Assembly: GCF_014946725.1 (NCBI RefSeq)
Contig: NZ_JACFXY010000008.1
Location: 62,001-126,000 of the forward strand
DNA from: Mixta mediterraneensis
GTDB lineage: Bacteria > Pseudomonadota > Gammaproteobacteria > Enterobacterales > Enterobacteriaceae
DNA: 64,000 bases
Direction of reading: 5' to 3'
This document shows, piece by piece, positions 51,410-59,429 of this stretch. Positions within the stretch are counted from its first letter, which is position 1. The number at the start of each line of letters is the position of its first letter. The translations under genes were made by a program, and so were the position numbers. Under the pieces are notes generated by a model, which saw only the letters and a list, made by a program, of their open reading frames with translations, was not told the DNA's origin and ran no database searches.

Positions 51410-52800
51410 TTCAAACCTCGCTTTCTCATTGCCTCAAGCAGAATGTCCTGCACTTCGCGTTTTGAATCGCGCCGCTGCATTACCAGTTCGTCTACGGTAT
51501 CGGCGGCGATAATATGGTGTAACCAGACCGGACGGTTATGCCCTGCCTGTATCTGGCGCGTTGGCCCTATACGTTCGATAATTTGCTGGTATTGCTCCAG
51601 ATCCCACCAGTGGGAGAAAAACGCCAGTATGTTGCCGCCGTCCTGTAAGTTCAGGCCGTGGCCTGCGCTGGCAGGGTGAGCAAAAAGGACAGGTATTTTT
51701 CCGGCGTTCCAGTCGCGCAGCGTCTGCGGATCGGAATCAAGCTGTTTACCCTTCGGAAAGGCTTTCAGTAAACGGGCTAAATCACTTTTAAAGTGGTAGA
51801 CAACCAGCACCGGCATACCGCCAGATTCGGCAATCACGCTTTCCAGCGCCTGTAATTTGGCGTCGTGGATTTCTGACCAGGTACCTTTGTCGTCGGTATA
51901 GACGGCACCGCTGGCGATTTGCAGACACTTCACCGTTTTAGCGGCGGCGTTCTGCGCTTCGATGTCGGTGCCGTCCAGTTCCAGAAACATCTGTTTTTCC
52001 ATTTCCTGGTACTGTTGCCGTGCCTTTGCTGGCATCTGCACCCGGATAACGTTGTGGATCGGTTCCTCAATATCAAACCAGTCGGCGGCATCCAGTGAGA
52101 TAGTTACATCGCGTAGCGCTGCCTGCATTTGCTCCTGCGCAAAGGGGCGTGGTTCCAGCTTTGACCACTGCTGGCCGGGAAACTGAATGTTGTTGAACCA
52201 GCGAGAAGTGAATGCGCCAAAGGTTCGCCCCAGACGCTGGCCCTGATCAACAAACCATGCCTGGCCCCACAGGTCGATCAGGCCATTCGGTGCAGGTGTA
52301 CCGGTAAGGTTCATCCAGCGGTGTGCGTGCTTATGCGCTACCTTAGCCAGGGCCGCTGCGCGTTTGCCGCCCTGACGTAACCGGAATGACTTTAACCGGG
52401 TGCTCTCGTCGGCGACCACGGTACCGAATGGCCAGCGCTCACCCAGCGTTTCAACTAACCAGACTAAATTGTCATAGTTGGTGGTATAAACGCTGGCATT
52501 GGAGTTTTGCAGCGCCGCCAGCCGTTCTTTGACTGTGCCGACAATCGGCTGCATCTCAATGTTGCGTAGATGATTCCATTTATCGACTTCATCCGGCCAT
52601 GTTGACCGCGCGACACGCAGGGGGGCGAGAACCAGAACCGGTTGCGTTTCGGCCCCGCACATAAAGAGATCTTCCAATGTGGTGAGCGTCGCCAAACTTT
52701 TCCCCATACCCATGCCAGCCCACACGTTACAGCGCGGATTATTAATGAGGAAATTGGTTATTAATTCCTGATAGGGCCTTGGGGTATATGGCTTCGCCAC
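51406..52800 (-). CDS. Phage SNF2-type DEAD/DEAH helicase
   Basis: A 464-residue superfamily-2 ATPase. The start is taken as GTG 52800, two bases after the upstream HNH stop; a longer frame to 52845 overlaps the HNH gene. Motifs in order: Q-like PRPYQ near 8, Walker A GMGMGKS near 29, Walker B VVADESTRLKS near 129 (DEST), motif III LTGTPAPNG, and in the C-terminal lobe ASAGHGLNLQDGG and QIIERIGPTRQIQAGH (motifs V and VI; the latter has Pro where Arg or Lys is more common). It probably remodels replication forks or recombination intermediates together with the phage polymerase. Confidence 0.9.
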   Translation of the reverse strand: MAKPYTPRPYQELITNFLINNPRCNVWAGMGMGKSLATLTTLEDLFMCGAETQPVLVLAPLRVARSTWPDEVDKWNHLRNIEMQPIVGTVKERLAALQNSNASVYTTNYDNLVWLVETLGERWPFGTVVADESTRLKSFRLRQGGKRAAALAKVAHKHAHRWMNLTGTPAPNGLIDLWGQAWFVDQGQRLGRTFGAFTSRWFNNIQFPGQQWSKLEPRPFAQEQMQAALRDVTISLDAADWFDIEEPIHNVIRVQMPAKARQQYQEMEKQMFLELDGTDIEAQNAAAKTVKCLQIASGAVYTDDKGTWSEIHDAKLQALESVIAESGGMPVLVVYHFKSDLARLLKAFPKGKQLDSDPQTLRDWNAGKIPVLFAHPASAGHGLNLQDGGNILAFFSHWWDLEQYQQIIERIGPTRQIQAGHNRPVWLHHIIAADTVDELVMQRRDSKREVQDILLEAMRKRGLK

Positions 52801-52801
52801 G

Positions 52802-53257
52802 TCAGTACCCCCGAATAACTTTTCGCCTTGCCAACATTTCGGCATGGTGTAGTTTGACGTGTTCGCTTTGTGTCATTACCACAAGGTTTTCTGGGCGATT
52901 ATCGCGTTTATCATTATTAATATGATGAACAATTTCTCCCTTACGTAGTGGTCTGCCTAACATTTTTTCCGCTACCGTTCGGTGTTCGTGTCGTTGTGAT
53001 ATTTTGCGGTAGCTGTCTTTTATTCCTCTATCCAGAAGTGCTTTACCAGAATTCATTTTTCCACGTCTTGTCTGTTCTTCTCTACTCAAAAGCCGGGTAT
53101 GGTGTCCGTGTTTGAATGTGTAAGCTGTTAAGCCACCACAGCCACACGCACAGGGTTTCAGTTTCCTTTCCTGTTTGAGCCAGCCATAATGCTTTTGGCA
53201 TCGGCCTTTGGCATGTACAGGCGAGGTGCAACCATCGAAATAGCATATTTTTAGCAT
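52802..53257 (-). CDS. HNH homing endonuclease
   Basis: A 151-residue free-standing HNH endonuclease. The N-terminal part has zinc-binding-like cysteines (CYFDGCTSPVHAKGRCQKHY and CACGCGG), and the C-terminal part has the nuclease motif GEIVHHINNDKRDNRPENLVVM with HH, N and N in place. GAGG precedes the ATG. Such genes move between phages by homing and are not essential. Its stop lies directly against the helicase start. Confidence 0.9.
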   Translation of the reverse strand: MLKICYFDGCTSPVHAKGRCQKHYGWLKQERKLKPCACGCGGLTAYTFKHGHHTRLLSREEQTRRGKMNSGKALLDRGIKDSYRKISQRHEHRTVAEKMLGRPLRKGEIVHHINNDKRDNRPENLVVMTQSEHVKLHHAEMLARRKVIRGY

Positions 53258-53321
53258 GAGAAAGACCTCATAATTTAATATGTTTTATTTTTAATTTGGC
53301 GGCGTTAAGCCGCCGACAGGA

Positions 53322-54104
53322 TTATTTAGCGGTTAATTGCAGATTTTCGCATCGTCGTGCTATTACCGAAACGCAGGCTTCAATTATTTTTTGATGCTGC
53401 TGAATTGATATTTTTCCCCAGCCATACTCTTTAAGCACATTGGGTAAATTATCCGGCGTGGCGGTAATTGCGTCAGGATGCATTATCTTTGAATAGGTAA
53501 CCTGGCCGTGTTCGATCGTGATCAGCAGTCTGGCGTTAACTCCCGCCAGCGCAACAATATCGGGGTTACCTGCTATAACTTTGTTAACATGGTGTCGGCG
53601 CAGATATTCATGCCGGGCGAAGACAGCATCCTCTATCGTTGGGTAAACGCCAACGTAGATATTTTTTCCATCGATATTTACCTGTGCTGAATAGGGATTT
53701 TTACGGCTATTGCATCGGTAAACACCAGAAGGGAGGTTTTCTTCGGTAACTATCGGTGCCGGTAACTCCTGCGGTATTTCCTTATCTATCAGGTCAAGCA
53801 CCCATTTACGAAACTCCTTCGCAACCGGAGTGCTGGCGAACATAGCTATCAGATGTGCGCCACGCAGGGAGAAAACTCTAACTTTTTTATGCTGTAACCC
53901 ATTGATTTTGCCGCTGGTGGTCAAACTGACCACCAGTGACATGCAGGGGGTAAACTCGTCTTCGTTTCGGGTATAAATTTTGGTTACGCTACGGGTGTCG
54001 GCGTATTCCAGCGCAATTGCCAGCGTGGCAGCAGTAAACCAAGACTGGCCTTCGTGTTCGATAGCTTCGAGGGTGTGGGATCTGAAAATGAGTTGGGTTG
54101 CCAT
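53322..54104 (-). CDS. Phage antirepressor with BRO-N and AP2-like domains
   Basis: The ATG at 54104, with GGAGG before it, gives 260 residues. Residues 1-105 form a BRO-N domain (LEAIEHEGQSWFTAATLAIALEY, VFSLRGAHLIAMFASTPVAKEFRKWVLDLI), the N-terminal DNA-binding part of phage antirepressors. Residues about 126-172 (GVYRCNSRKNPYSAQVNIDGK, IYVGVYPTIEDAVFARHEY) look like an AP2 DNA-binding domain, more often seen with HNH nucleases. The C-terminal 85 residues are not recognised. It lies below two Arc-type repressors and a C4-like RNA, as antirepressors of P22 and P1 immI regions do. It probably inactivates a repressor to favour induction. Confidence 0.85.
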   Translation of the reverse strand: MATQLIFRSHTLEAIEHEGQSWFTAATLAIALEYADTRSVTKIYTRNEDEFTPCMSLVVSLTTSGKINGLQHKKVRVFSLRGAHLIAMFASTPVAKEFRKWVLDLIDKEIPQELPAPIVTEENLPSGVYRCNSRKNPYSAQVNIDGKNIYVGVYPTIEDAVFARHEYLRRHHVNKVIAGNPDIVALAGVNARLLITIEHGQVTYSKIMHPDAITATPDNLPNVLKEYGWGKISIQQHQKIIEACVSVIARRCENLQLTAK

Positions 54105-54126
54105 ATTTGGCCTCCGTAGAATTTTA

Positions 54127-54166
54127 GTTGAGATCACCAGTTAGTAGCTGGTGACCGGGTGTCAAC
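54127..54166 (-). promoter_or_regulatory. Probable antirepressor promoter with palindromic operator
   Basis: On the minus strand TTGACA (54163-54158) is followed by a palindrome CACCAG-CTACTAA-CTGGTG (54153-54135) in the spacer region before a weak -10. An outer GTTGA/TCAAC pair brackets it. Placing an operator between -35 and -10 is how P22 Arc controls its ant promoter. The element could instead form an RNA stem-loop in the leader. Confidence 0.5.
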
Positions 54167-54261
54167 TAGAGCTTCTACGAGGCTCCGGGCATATTCCCCT
54201 TGCGGGTATTGTATTAACGCCTCTCCACCCGGTCTTTGTTCGGATGTTTACGCCAAATTGC

Positions 54262-54330
54262 AGGCATAAAAAAGCCGCAAAGCTGTCGGGTGCGGGTGAC
54301 CGCGTAGATTTCTAGTGCGGTTAGGCTACG
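54262..54330 (-). ncRNA. C4-like antisense RNA in the antirepressor leader
   Basis: The minus-strand transcript here contains CTAGAAATCTACGCGG, then a CCGCA...TGCGG hairpin followed by CTTTTTT, which looks like an intrinsic terminator. CGTAGA and TCTAG (plus-strand 54303-54308 and 54311-54315) are complementary to TCTACG and CTAGA further down the same leader (54174-54179 and 54166-54170). A short RNA with a terminator and antisense segments directed at the antirepressor leader is the design of phage P1/P7 c4. A TTGACA at 54352-54347 may be its -35 element. Boundaries are approximate. Confidence 0.6.
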
Positions 54331-54376
54331 ACAGGTTAAACGGCAATGTCAAATGGAGTTTGAAAAATTTCGTAAG

Positions 54377-54514
54377 TTAAGGCTTGTAACCCAATCTGAT
54401 AAGGATTTCAGCGTTGACGGATCTCATGTTGTCTTTCGCTGCCTGTTTGAGTTCTTTAAGCAGATCGTCGGGTATACGCAGTTTAAATTGTGCCATCTCA
54501 CGCGCACCTTTCAT
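54377..54514 (-). CDS. Arc-family ribbon-helix-helix repressor (second of a pair)
   Basis: A 45-residue frame starting in an ATGA overlap with the upstream repressor. MAQFKLRIPDDLLKELKQAA and MRSVNAEILIRLGY form a typical Arc/Mnt ribbon-helix-helix: one beta strand with alternating residues (QFKLRIP), then two helices with the S-x-N-A-E-I motif. The start at 54514 or the internal ATG (54496) are both possible. It probably binds as dimer or tetramer to an operator near the antirepressor promoter. Confidence 0.8.
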   Translation of the reverse strand: MKGAREMAQFKLRIPDDLLKELKQAAKDNMRSVNAEILIRLGYKP

Positions 54515-54663
54515 AATTTGTTCTCCTGTTCAAGGCTTTCACGTAGCCGCCTTGTGATCTCGGCGGTCAGTGTTCTGTCGTTATCAGAAGCTATTTTCTC
54601 CAGCGCATCCTTTAATTCTTGTGGGATGCGTACCCGCAGTTGTGGATCTTCGCGTTTACTCAC
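54511..54663 (-). CDS. Arc-family ribbon-helix-helix repressor (first of a pair)
   Basis: A 50-residue frame starting at GTG 54663, which overlaps the VRR-NUC stop as GTGA. PQLRVRIPQELKDALEKIA and RTLTAEITRRLRESL have the Arc pattern: strand LRVRIP, helix A, and T-A-E-I-x-x-R-L in helix B. It is similar in plan to its downstream partner but clearly different in sequence, so the two may recognise different operators or form heterodimers. Confidence 0.82.
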   Translation of the reverse strand: MSKREDPQLRVRIPQELKDALEKIASDNDRTLTAEITRRLRESLEQENKL

Positions 54664-54929
54664 AATATTCCCTCCAGATTTTTGCTATCCAGCACCACTA
54701 CGCTAAAACCCAGCGCCTGAAGTCGCTCATGTTCGCGCAACTGTTCGGGCCTTGGTTTCTCGCCGGGGGCTTTGCACTCAATGAATACCGCCCGACCACC
54801 GGGTAGCAGTACCAGCCGATCTGGCACTGCACGGCGTCCGGGGGATACAAACTTGTAGGCGATGCCGCCAGCCTTTTTCACTTCCGCTACCAGGTGCTTT
54901 TCGATGGTGGATTCACGGATGTAGGCCAT
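54660..54929 (-). CDS. VRR-NUC domain nuclease
   Basis: An 89-residue single-domain VRR-NUC protein of the PD-(D/E)xK fold. The core GGIAYKFVSPGRRAVPDRL, VFIECKAPGEKPRPEQL holds the catalytic D (in VPDRL) and E-x-K (IECKAP). Stand-alone phage VRR-NUC proteins are thought to resolve branched DNA. It overlaps the genes on both sides. Confidence 0.93.
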   Translation of the reverse strand: MAYIRESTIEKHLVAEVKKAGGIAYKFVSPGRRAVPDRLVLLPGGRAVFIECKAPGEKPRPEQLREHERLQALGFSVVVLDSKNLEGIL

Positions 54930-55143
54930 CGGTAACAGCCTCTTTCAGTTGTTCCCGCCCGATCTGCATCAGGCAAAAGTCGGAGCGATTTTCGCTCCAC
55001 TGCTGATTGATTCCGTTGCGTGATAAGCGGCTGGCTTTTGTCCATACCTTTGCAGCGCGGCGGTAATCGCCCTCGCGCTCGATTTGCGCAGCCTCACGCG
55101 CAGCCCGGTAATACAAGGGGCTGTCATAATTTCTAAAAGACAT
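54913..55143 (-). CDS. ANR/PerC-like small regulator
   Basis: The 76-residue protein has YYRAAREAAQIEREGDYRRAA followed by WTKAS, then NQQWSENRSDFCLMQ. This pattern (charged helix, E-x-G-x-Y-x-x-A-A, W-x-x-A, N-x-x-W, R-x-x-F-C) is that of the ANR family, small proteins that inhibit AraC-type virulence activators, and of related PerC-like proteins. It overlaps the VRR-NUC gene by 17 bases. The family call is by pattern only. Confidence 0.65.
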   Translation of the reverse strand: MSFRNYDSPLYYRAAREAAQIEREGDYRRAAKVWTKASRLSRNGINQQWSENRSDFCLMQIGREQLKEAVTDGLHP

Positions 55144-55223
55144 AAGGGTTATTCCGGGAAAAAAGCTCTTTAAAAAAGAGCGTTCACTTCAGTAGGATTT
55201 TTTTTTAGAAGATGTTGTAAAGC

Positions 55224-55571
55224 TTAAATAAACTCGTTTCCTGATTTAATTATTTCTATCCCCATTTCTTTTAGGCGTGTCTCACCGGATGATGTTATAC
55301 CCCCCTGCATTATTTTTGAGGAACTTTCCTGATTACCTTGATAATCTTGGGGGTTACGTAAACAATCCATTAGTAAACGGGTGGTAATAGCAGAAGGCCC
55401 CAGATTTCTGTTCACTTTTGCTGCCATCTGCGCGACTTTTATGGTTTCCAGCGGTTGGTTTTTGATTGACACAATTTCTTTGATAATGACAGCATTCTCT
55501 TGTTGTGCGGGGCTTAAACGCGCATCAGGAACATGCTGATATTTAACTCCCTTCGTGTTGTCGATATTCAT
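55224..55571 (-). CDS. Hypothetical phage protein
   Basis: I do not recognise this 115-residue protein. It is hydrophilic, and its DNA is more AT-rich than that of its neighbours. A central segment (ETIKVAQMAAKVNRNLGPSAITTRLLMDCLRN) is helical. It lies between the polymerase and the ANR-like gene with short gaps on both sides, so it belongs to the same leftward operon. Confidence 0.65.
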   Translation of the reverse strand: MNIDNTKGVKYQHVPDARLSPAQQENAVIIKEIVSIKNQPLETIKVAQMAAKVNRNLGPSAITTRLLMDCLRNPQDYQGNQESSSKIMQGGITSSGETRLKEMGIEIIKSGNEFI

Positions 55572-55634
55572 GTATCACCTCTTCAATGTCGGTTAGTTTA
55601 ACTACGGCTAAAATTTACAATCCATTTTCTGGTG

Positions 55635-57743
55635 TCAATCTTTTTTGTACCTGTATGCCTCGAACCCGCCAGCAGATAGCGGAAGATCTAAAGCCCATGC
55701 GGGGTTAGTTGCGAGCAGGGTGCTCAGGTGTTCGTGGGAGTAATCGGCGGTGTTGGGGGCTTCGGTCAGCACTTCGTCATGCACCGTCAGTATGATGTCG
55801 TAACCGTTGTCCTCCACACCGGGCATATTCGCTGCCATCACATCACGGGCGGTAGCCTGGGTAACGTTTTCTGCCAGTTTGCCGCCGTAGGTTTGCAGGC
55901 GTTGCCATTTCCGGCTGTAAGTGTTGATGCCCATGTAGCTGATTTTGCCGCTGTCGTCGATACGTGCGCCGGGATAACAGACCGCCCGGCCAGAGGGAAG
56001 CTGGATACGAAGCCAGCTTCCGTCGCGGCGAAGTTTTAGTTTTCGGCAGGAAATTGTTATGCCGGGTGTAGCAATGGCGCGGCGGGTGGCCTGGTCGATC
56101 TCCTTCCAGAAGCTGAACGTTGCCGAGTGTGCTTCGCGCCAGAGCCGTTTAAAGGAGTCGCAAACAACATAAGCGCGTTTTGACAGCCCGTAGGTTCGCT
56201 TCTGTTTTACCGCCCATTCATATGCACGAACGGCTTCATCCAGTATGTGACGCGGAATGTTGTCGATAGCGGCAGAGGCCATTTCTTCGAGGTCGATGTT
56301 GTACGCCAGAGAGAATGTCAGAAATGCGCCAACGCCCCCTTCATAGCCCAGCGCCAGTTCCTGCACTTTGCCGACCTGACGCTGATCTTTGTCCACTTCA
56401 TCCGGGTGGACGCCGAAAGATTTTGCATAGGCCAGTTTGTACAGGTCATGGCCAGCGCGGATTGCTTCACCTTTTTCATCGGTGCCGATGATGGTGTCAT
56501 AATCTCGAAATGCCTGTAGCTTCCACTTCTCCCCGGCCAGCCACGCCAGTACGCGTCCCTCGATGTTGCTAAGGTCAGATACCACCAGTTTTTTACCCGC
56601 AGGGGCCATGATGCAGCCGCGCAAGGCTGAACTGGTCAACTGCATCACATCATCGTAAAGCAGATCGGCGCACCCGGCTTTCAGTGCTTCAATACCAAAA
56701 TCAATGTCGTCCTGTTTTAGCGTAGGTCTGGGGAGGTTATCGGGCTGAAATATTCGCCCTGCCCAGCGACCCGTGCGGGAGGCACCGCAGAATTGTTTTG
56801 TCCCCCGCAAGCGTCCGTCGCTGCTGATACTTTTAAGCAACGCCTTATACTTACTGGTGCTGGTGGTGCAGGATTGCAGACGTACTGTTAGTAATTCTCG
56901 CAAAGCTGGTGGCGTTTCGGGATCGTCAATTCGCCGTTGTAACGTGCTGGCCTGCATATCGGGTAACTGGATATTAAATGCAGCGGAGATGTGGCGGAGC
57001 ATGGCATCACGCTGTGTCGCTGCCTGAACATCGCCATCTGTCATAGTATGTGTCAGTCCCGCCAACCGTGATTGTTCTGCGTCGATAGCTACAATCGCTG
57101 CGTTAGCTAATTCAACATCCATGCAGATTCCGCGCCGGTTAATACGCTGGTCGAGATGCCAGAGTCGGGTTTCAAAGGCGTTGAGATTCCATCGTGGCAT
57201 TTGCTTCCAGATTACCCGCATCGCTTCAATATCAGACTTGGCATATTCAACGAATCGTTGCCATTCGACGGGGTGGGTCTGGCTGGTGGCACGGTGAATC
57301 TTGCTGTTTTTCGGACGGGGTTTGCAAAATAGCTGAATTAGCTGTTTACCAGCTTTATCTTTTGCCTGATCTACCGGGACATTCAGTATTCCACACAATG
57401 TACCAAGCGAACCGGGGAGTCCATGCGCCAGCGCCTGTATCAGCGTATCGTGAACACGATCTAGCGGAATAGTGATCCCCATAGCGCGTTGAAGTATCAC
57501 TGTGTCGAACATGCCGCCATTGTGCCAGACGGTCAGCACCTGTGGATCATCAAGTGCGGACTTTAGCTTTTCAGGCATGGGGGCTTTAGTTGTACAATCC
57601 CAAACCTGAACAGGCTGATTGCCGATAGCCCATGCGAACAACATTACTTCGGCACTCTCAGCATAGCGGTGGGTACCACAATTAATTGGCGTTGGGCTGT
57701 ACGTTTCAAGGTCGCAAAAAAGAGGTTCTACACTCGTTCCCAT
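55635..57743 (-). CDS. Phage family-A DNA polymerase with 3'-5' exonuclease
   Basis: The ATG at 57743 ([15 protein letters not shown]), with AGGAA upstream, gives 702 residues; longer starts run through the upstream HNH gene. The N-terminal DnaQ-type exonuclease is complete: D11/E13 (FCDLETY), N75...D80 (WHNGGMFD), Y167...D171 (YAKSD). The Pol I-like polymerase has motif [16 protein letters not shown] (387-401), motif B R455[14 protein letters not shown] and motif C TVHDEV (H655-E657). It lacks a 5'-3' exonuclease. It is the main replicative enzyme encoded by this prophage region. Confidence 0.95.
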   Translation of the reverse strand: MGTSVEPLFCDLETYSPTPINCGTHRYAESAEVMLFAWAIGNQPVQVWDCTTKAPMPEKLKSALDDPQVLTVWHNGGMFDTVILQRAMGITIPLDRVHDTLIQALAHGLPGSLGTLCGILNVPVDQAKDKAGKQLIQLFCKPRPKNSKIHRATSQTHPVEWQRFVEYAKSDIEAMRVIWKQMPRWNLNAFETRLWHLDQRINRRGICMDVELANAAIVAIDAEQSRLAGLTHTMTDGDVQAATQRDAMLRHISAAFNIQLPDMQASTLQRRIDDPETPPALRELLTVRLQSCTTSTSKYKALLKSISSDGRLRGTKQFCGASRTGRWAGRIFQPDNLPRPTLKQDDIDFGIEALKAGCADLLYDDVMQLTSSALRGCIMAPAGKKLVVSDLSNIEGRVLAWLAGEKWKLQAFRDYDTIIGTDEKGEAIRAGHDLYKLAYAKSFGVHPDEVDKDQRQVGKVQELALGYEGGVGAFLTFSLAYNIDLEEMASAAIDNIPRHILDEAVRAYEWAVKQKRTYGLSKRAYVVCDSFKRLWREAHSATFSFWKEIDQATRRAIATPGITISCRKLKLRRDGSWLRIQLPSGRAVCYPGARIDDSGKISYMGINTYSRKWQRLQTYGGKLAENVTQATARDVMAANMPGVEDNGYDIILTVHDEVLTEAPNTADYSHEHLSTLLATNPAWALDLPLSAGGFEAYRYKKD

Positions 57744-58213
57744 TTGGCTACTTTCCTGTGATTGCATCGGCTGGCCTTTGCCGCCTGGGTGATTGAGGGG
57801 AATATCTCGCCAGTATCGGGGTTCTGAACGCGCACGGCCTGTTGGTTTAGTCCAGTAGCAACGGCATGGAGATGGTTCTCGCTGTAAGTGGCCCACTCCA
57901 GATTGGTGGCGCGATTATCAAGTTTGTTGCCGTTGATGTGATTTACTGTTGCGCCCTTACCGCTAATAAAAGCGCTGGCGACAAGAGTGTGTACCGTTTT
58001 GGCCTGGCGATGGCCGTTCAGATGCAGATGAACGAGTGCGTAGCCACTGTTTGTCACCTGCTGTGAAATAATGCGCGGTTTAGTTTGGCGGAATGCTTCT
58101 AAACCGTTTCGAAGTAAATATCTCTGCATAAATACCCGGCTTCGAACGTTACCCTGATCGCTGATTTCATATCGATCTTCATAGCCGGGAATAGATTTCC
58201 ATATTTCAGACAT
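57728..58213 (-). CDS. NUMOD4/HNH homing endonuclease
   Basis: A 161-residue protein starting [25 protein letters not shown], the NUMOD4 module. It continues with an HNH core ([24 protein letters not shown]) and a C-terminal NUMOD1-like part ([20 protein letters not shown]). GGAG precedes the ATG. Its last 16 bases overlap the start of the polymerase gene, so the insertion left the polymerase translation signal inside the endonuclease gene. Confidence 0.93.
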   Translation of the reverse strand: MSEIWKSIPGYEDRYEISDQGNVRSRVFMQRYLLRNGLEAFRQTKPRIISQQVTNSGYALVHLHLNGHRQAKTVHTLVASAFISGKGATVNHINGNKLDNRATNLEWATYSENHLHAVATGLNQQAVRVQNPDTGEIFPSITQAAKASRCNHRKVAKWERV

Positions 58214-58268
58214 GGTTAATCTCCGTATGGATTATTTCGGAGTTGGATGGTCGGTATATTTACGGGTG

Positions 58269-58520
58269 TCAGGGATAGTGCTTTTCGCGGACTGCGATAA
58301 TTTCTTCTATGTACGGGTTATAAGGAAGGTTTTCGACAGTGAACTCACCTCTTTTTCGATGGCCGACTGAAAGAGCACGAGAGCCAATCTCATGCTTTTC
58401 CAGCCACGCATCCCCTATCACTTTCCCATCCTTAAATATTCGAGTTCTAACTGTTACCCATTCTGGCGCTTTTATAAAATGCCGTGGGCTACCCTTGGTA
58501 TACTTCCATTCGGGCAACAT
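58269..58520 (-). CDS. Hypothetical phage protein
   Basis: I do not recognise this 83-residue protein. The ATG at 58520 (MLPEWKYTKGSPRHF) has GAGG upstream and is preferred to the longer frame starting at 58553. Sequence such as VTVRTRIFKDGKVIGDAWLEKHEIGSRA suggests a small beta-rich fold. It sits between the DUF2303 gene and the NUMOD4 endonuclease in the replication operon. Confidence 0.65.
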   Translation of the reverse strand: MLPEWKYTKGSPRHFIKAPEWVTVRTRIFKDGKVIGDAWLEKHEIGSRALSVGHRKRGEFTVENLPYNPYIEEIIAVREKHYP

Positions 58521-58576
58521 TGTTAATTCCTCTCTTTGCAAAACACCCGGCATTTCGCCGGGTGGGGTGTTGTCGT

Positions 58577-59350
58577 TTAGGCTTGCGCGTCGTAGACGGT
58601 TGCTTCGGTCACACCGGCTTTAACACTCTCAACGACAGAGTTAAAGGCATCTTCGATCACGCGCTCCGGGTTGATGAGCTTGAAGGTAAAGGCCAGCTTA
58701 CCTTCGCGCAGGCGGTAACGCAGACGAGCCTGCACCTCATATGATTCACCGTTATGGAAAGGTGCCAGGCCCAGCGTGATAACTTCCGGTACCTCAATGG
58801 TGCCTTTGTCGTTTTCATCGCTGTAGTTGAATTGAAACTCCCCGGTGGCGAGGCGGATAGCGGAACCAAATACTGCTTTGCGGATCACCTGGAATTTAGT
58901 CGCGATTTCCAGCAGTTCCGCACCGGTTGGGGTAACAATGTCGCCAGCGCGGTCTTCCAGAAATTCAGCGAAAGCCTCCTGCCCCATAGCGGTTTCATCA
59001 TGTTCTTCCCAAATCTTCCAGGGTTTGGACTTCACGCACTGATAAACAGCGGAGTGGCTACACCAGTCTGGTGTGGCAGGATCGGCGTGGTAGTCTAGCT
59101 GGGCGGTTAACTTTGTCTGGTTGGCATCGGCCAGGATCACCGAGGCATCGGTTGCAAACTTTGCGCAGTACTGGATGAAACTATCAGCGGACAAGAGTTT
59201 TACGTTCTGGCGGATGCGGCGCGGCGCTGGAAGAAAGTGCTCAAGATCGGCCAGTTCGTAACCTTCTGGTAGGGCAACCGCTGGGTTACCGTGGATATCA
59301 AAAACCTGCTGGCTTTTTACAATGTCCTGAATAGTTTGAGCTTCGGTCAT
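58577..59350 (-). CDS. YfdQ/DUF2303 family phage protein
   Basis: The 257-residue product starting MTEAQTIQDIVKSQQVFDIHGNPAVALPEGYEL belongs to the DUF2303 (YfdQ) family found in many prophages (YfdQ of E. coli CPS-53 is about 274). Conserved blocks include LPAPRRIRQNVKL, SFIQYCAKF, and AELLEIATKFQVIRKAVFGSAIRL. It lies with SSB-like and nuclease genes, suggesting a role in phage DNA replication or recombination, but the function is unknown. Confidence 0.85.
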   Translation of the reverse strand: MTEAQTIQDIVKSQQVFDIHGNPAVALPEGYELADLEHFLPAPRRIRQNVKLLSADSFIQYCAKFATDASVILADANQTKLTAQLDYHADPATPDWCSHSAVYQCVKSKPWKIWEEHDETAMGQEAFAEFLEDRAGDIVTPTGAELLEIATKFQVIRKAVFGSAIRLATGEFQFNYSDENDKGTIEVPEVITLGLAPFHNGESYEVQARLRYRLREGKLAFTFKLINPERVIEDAFNSVVESVKAGVTEATVYDAQA

Positions 59351-59429
59351 TTCTTTGTTCCTGTTTTGGATAAAAATAACCCGGCGCGTTGGCCGGGTGA
59401 GTGGTTTCCCCTGGTACTGGCTAAAAGGG

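Noticed and set aside
54377..54663. Arc-like pair as antitoxins of a toxin-antitoxin system
   Set aside because: The neighbours are VRR-NUC and an antirepressor leader. No small toxin frame is present, so a phage repressor role fits better.
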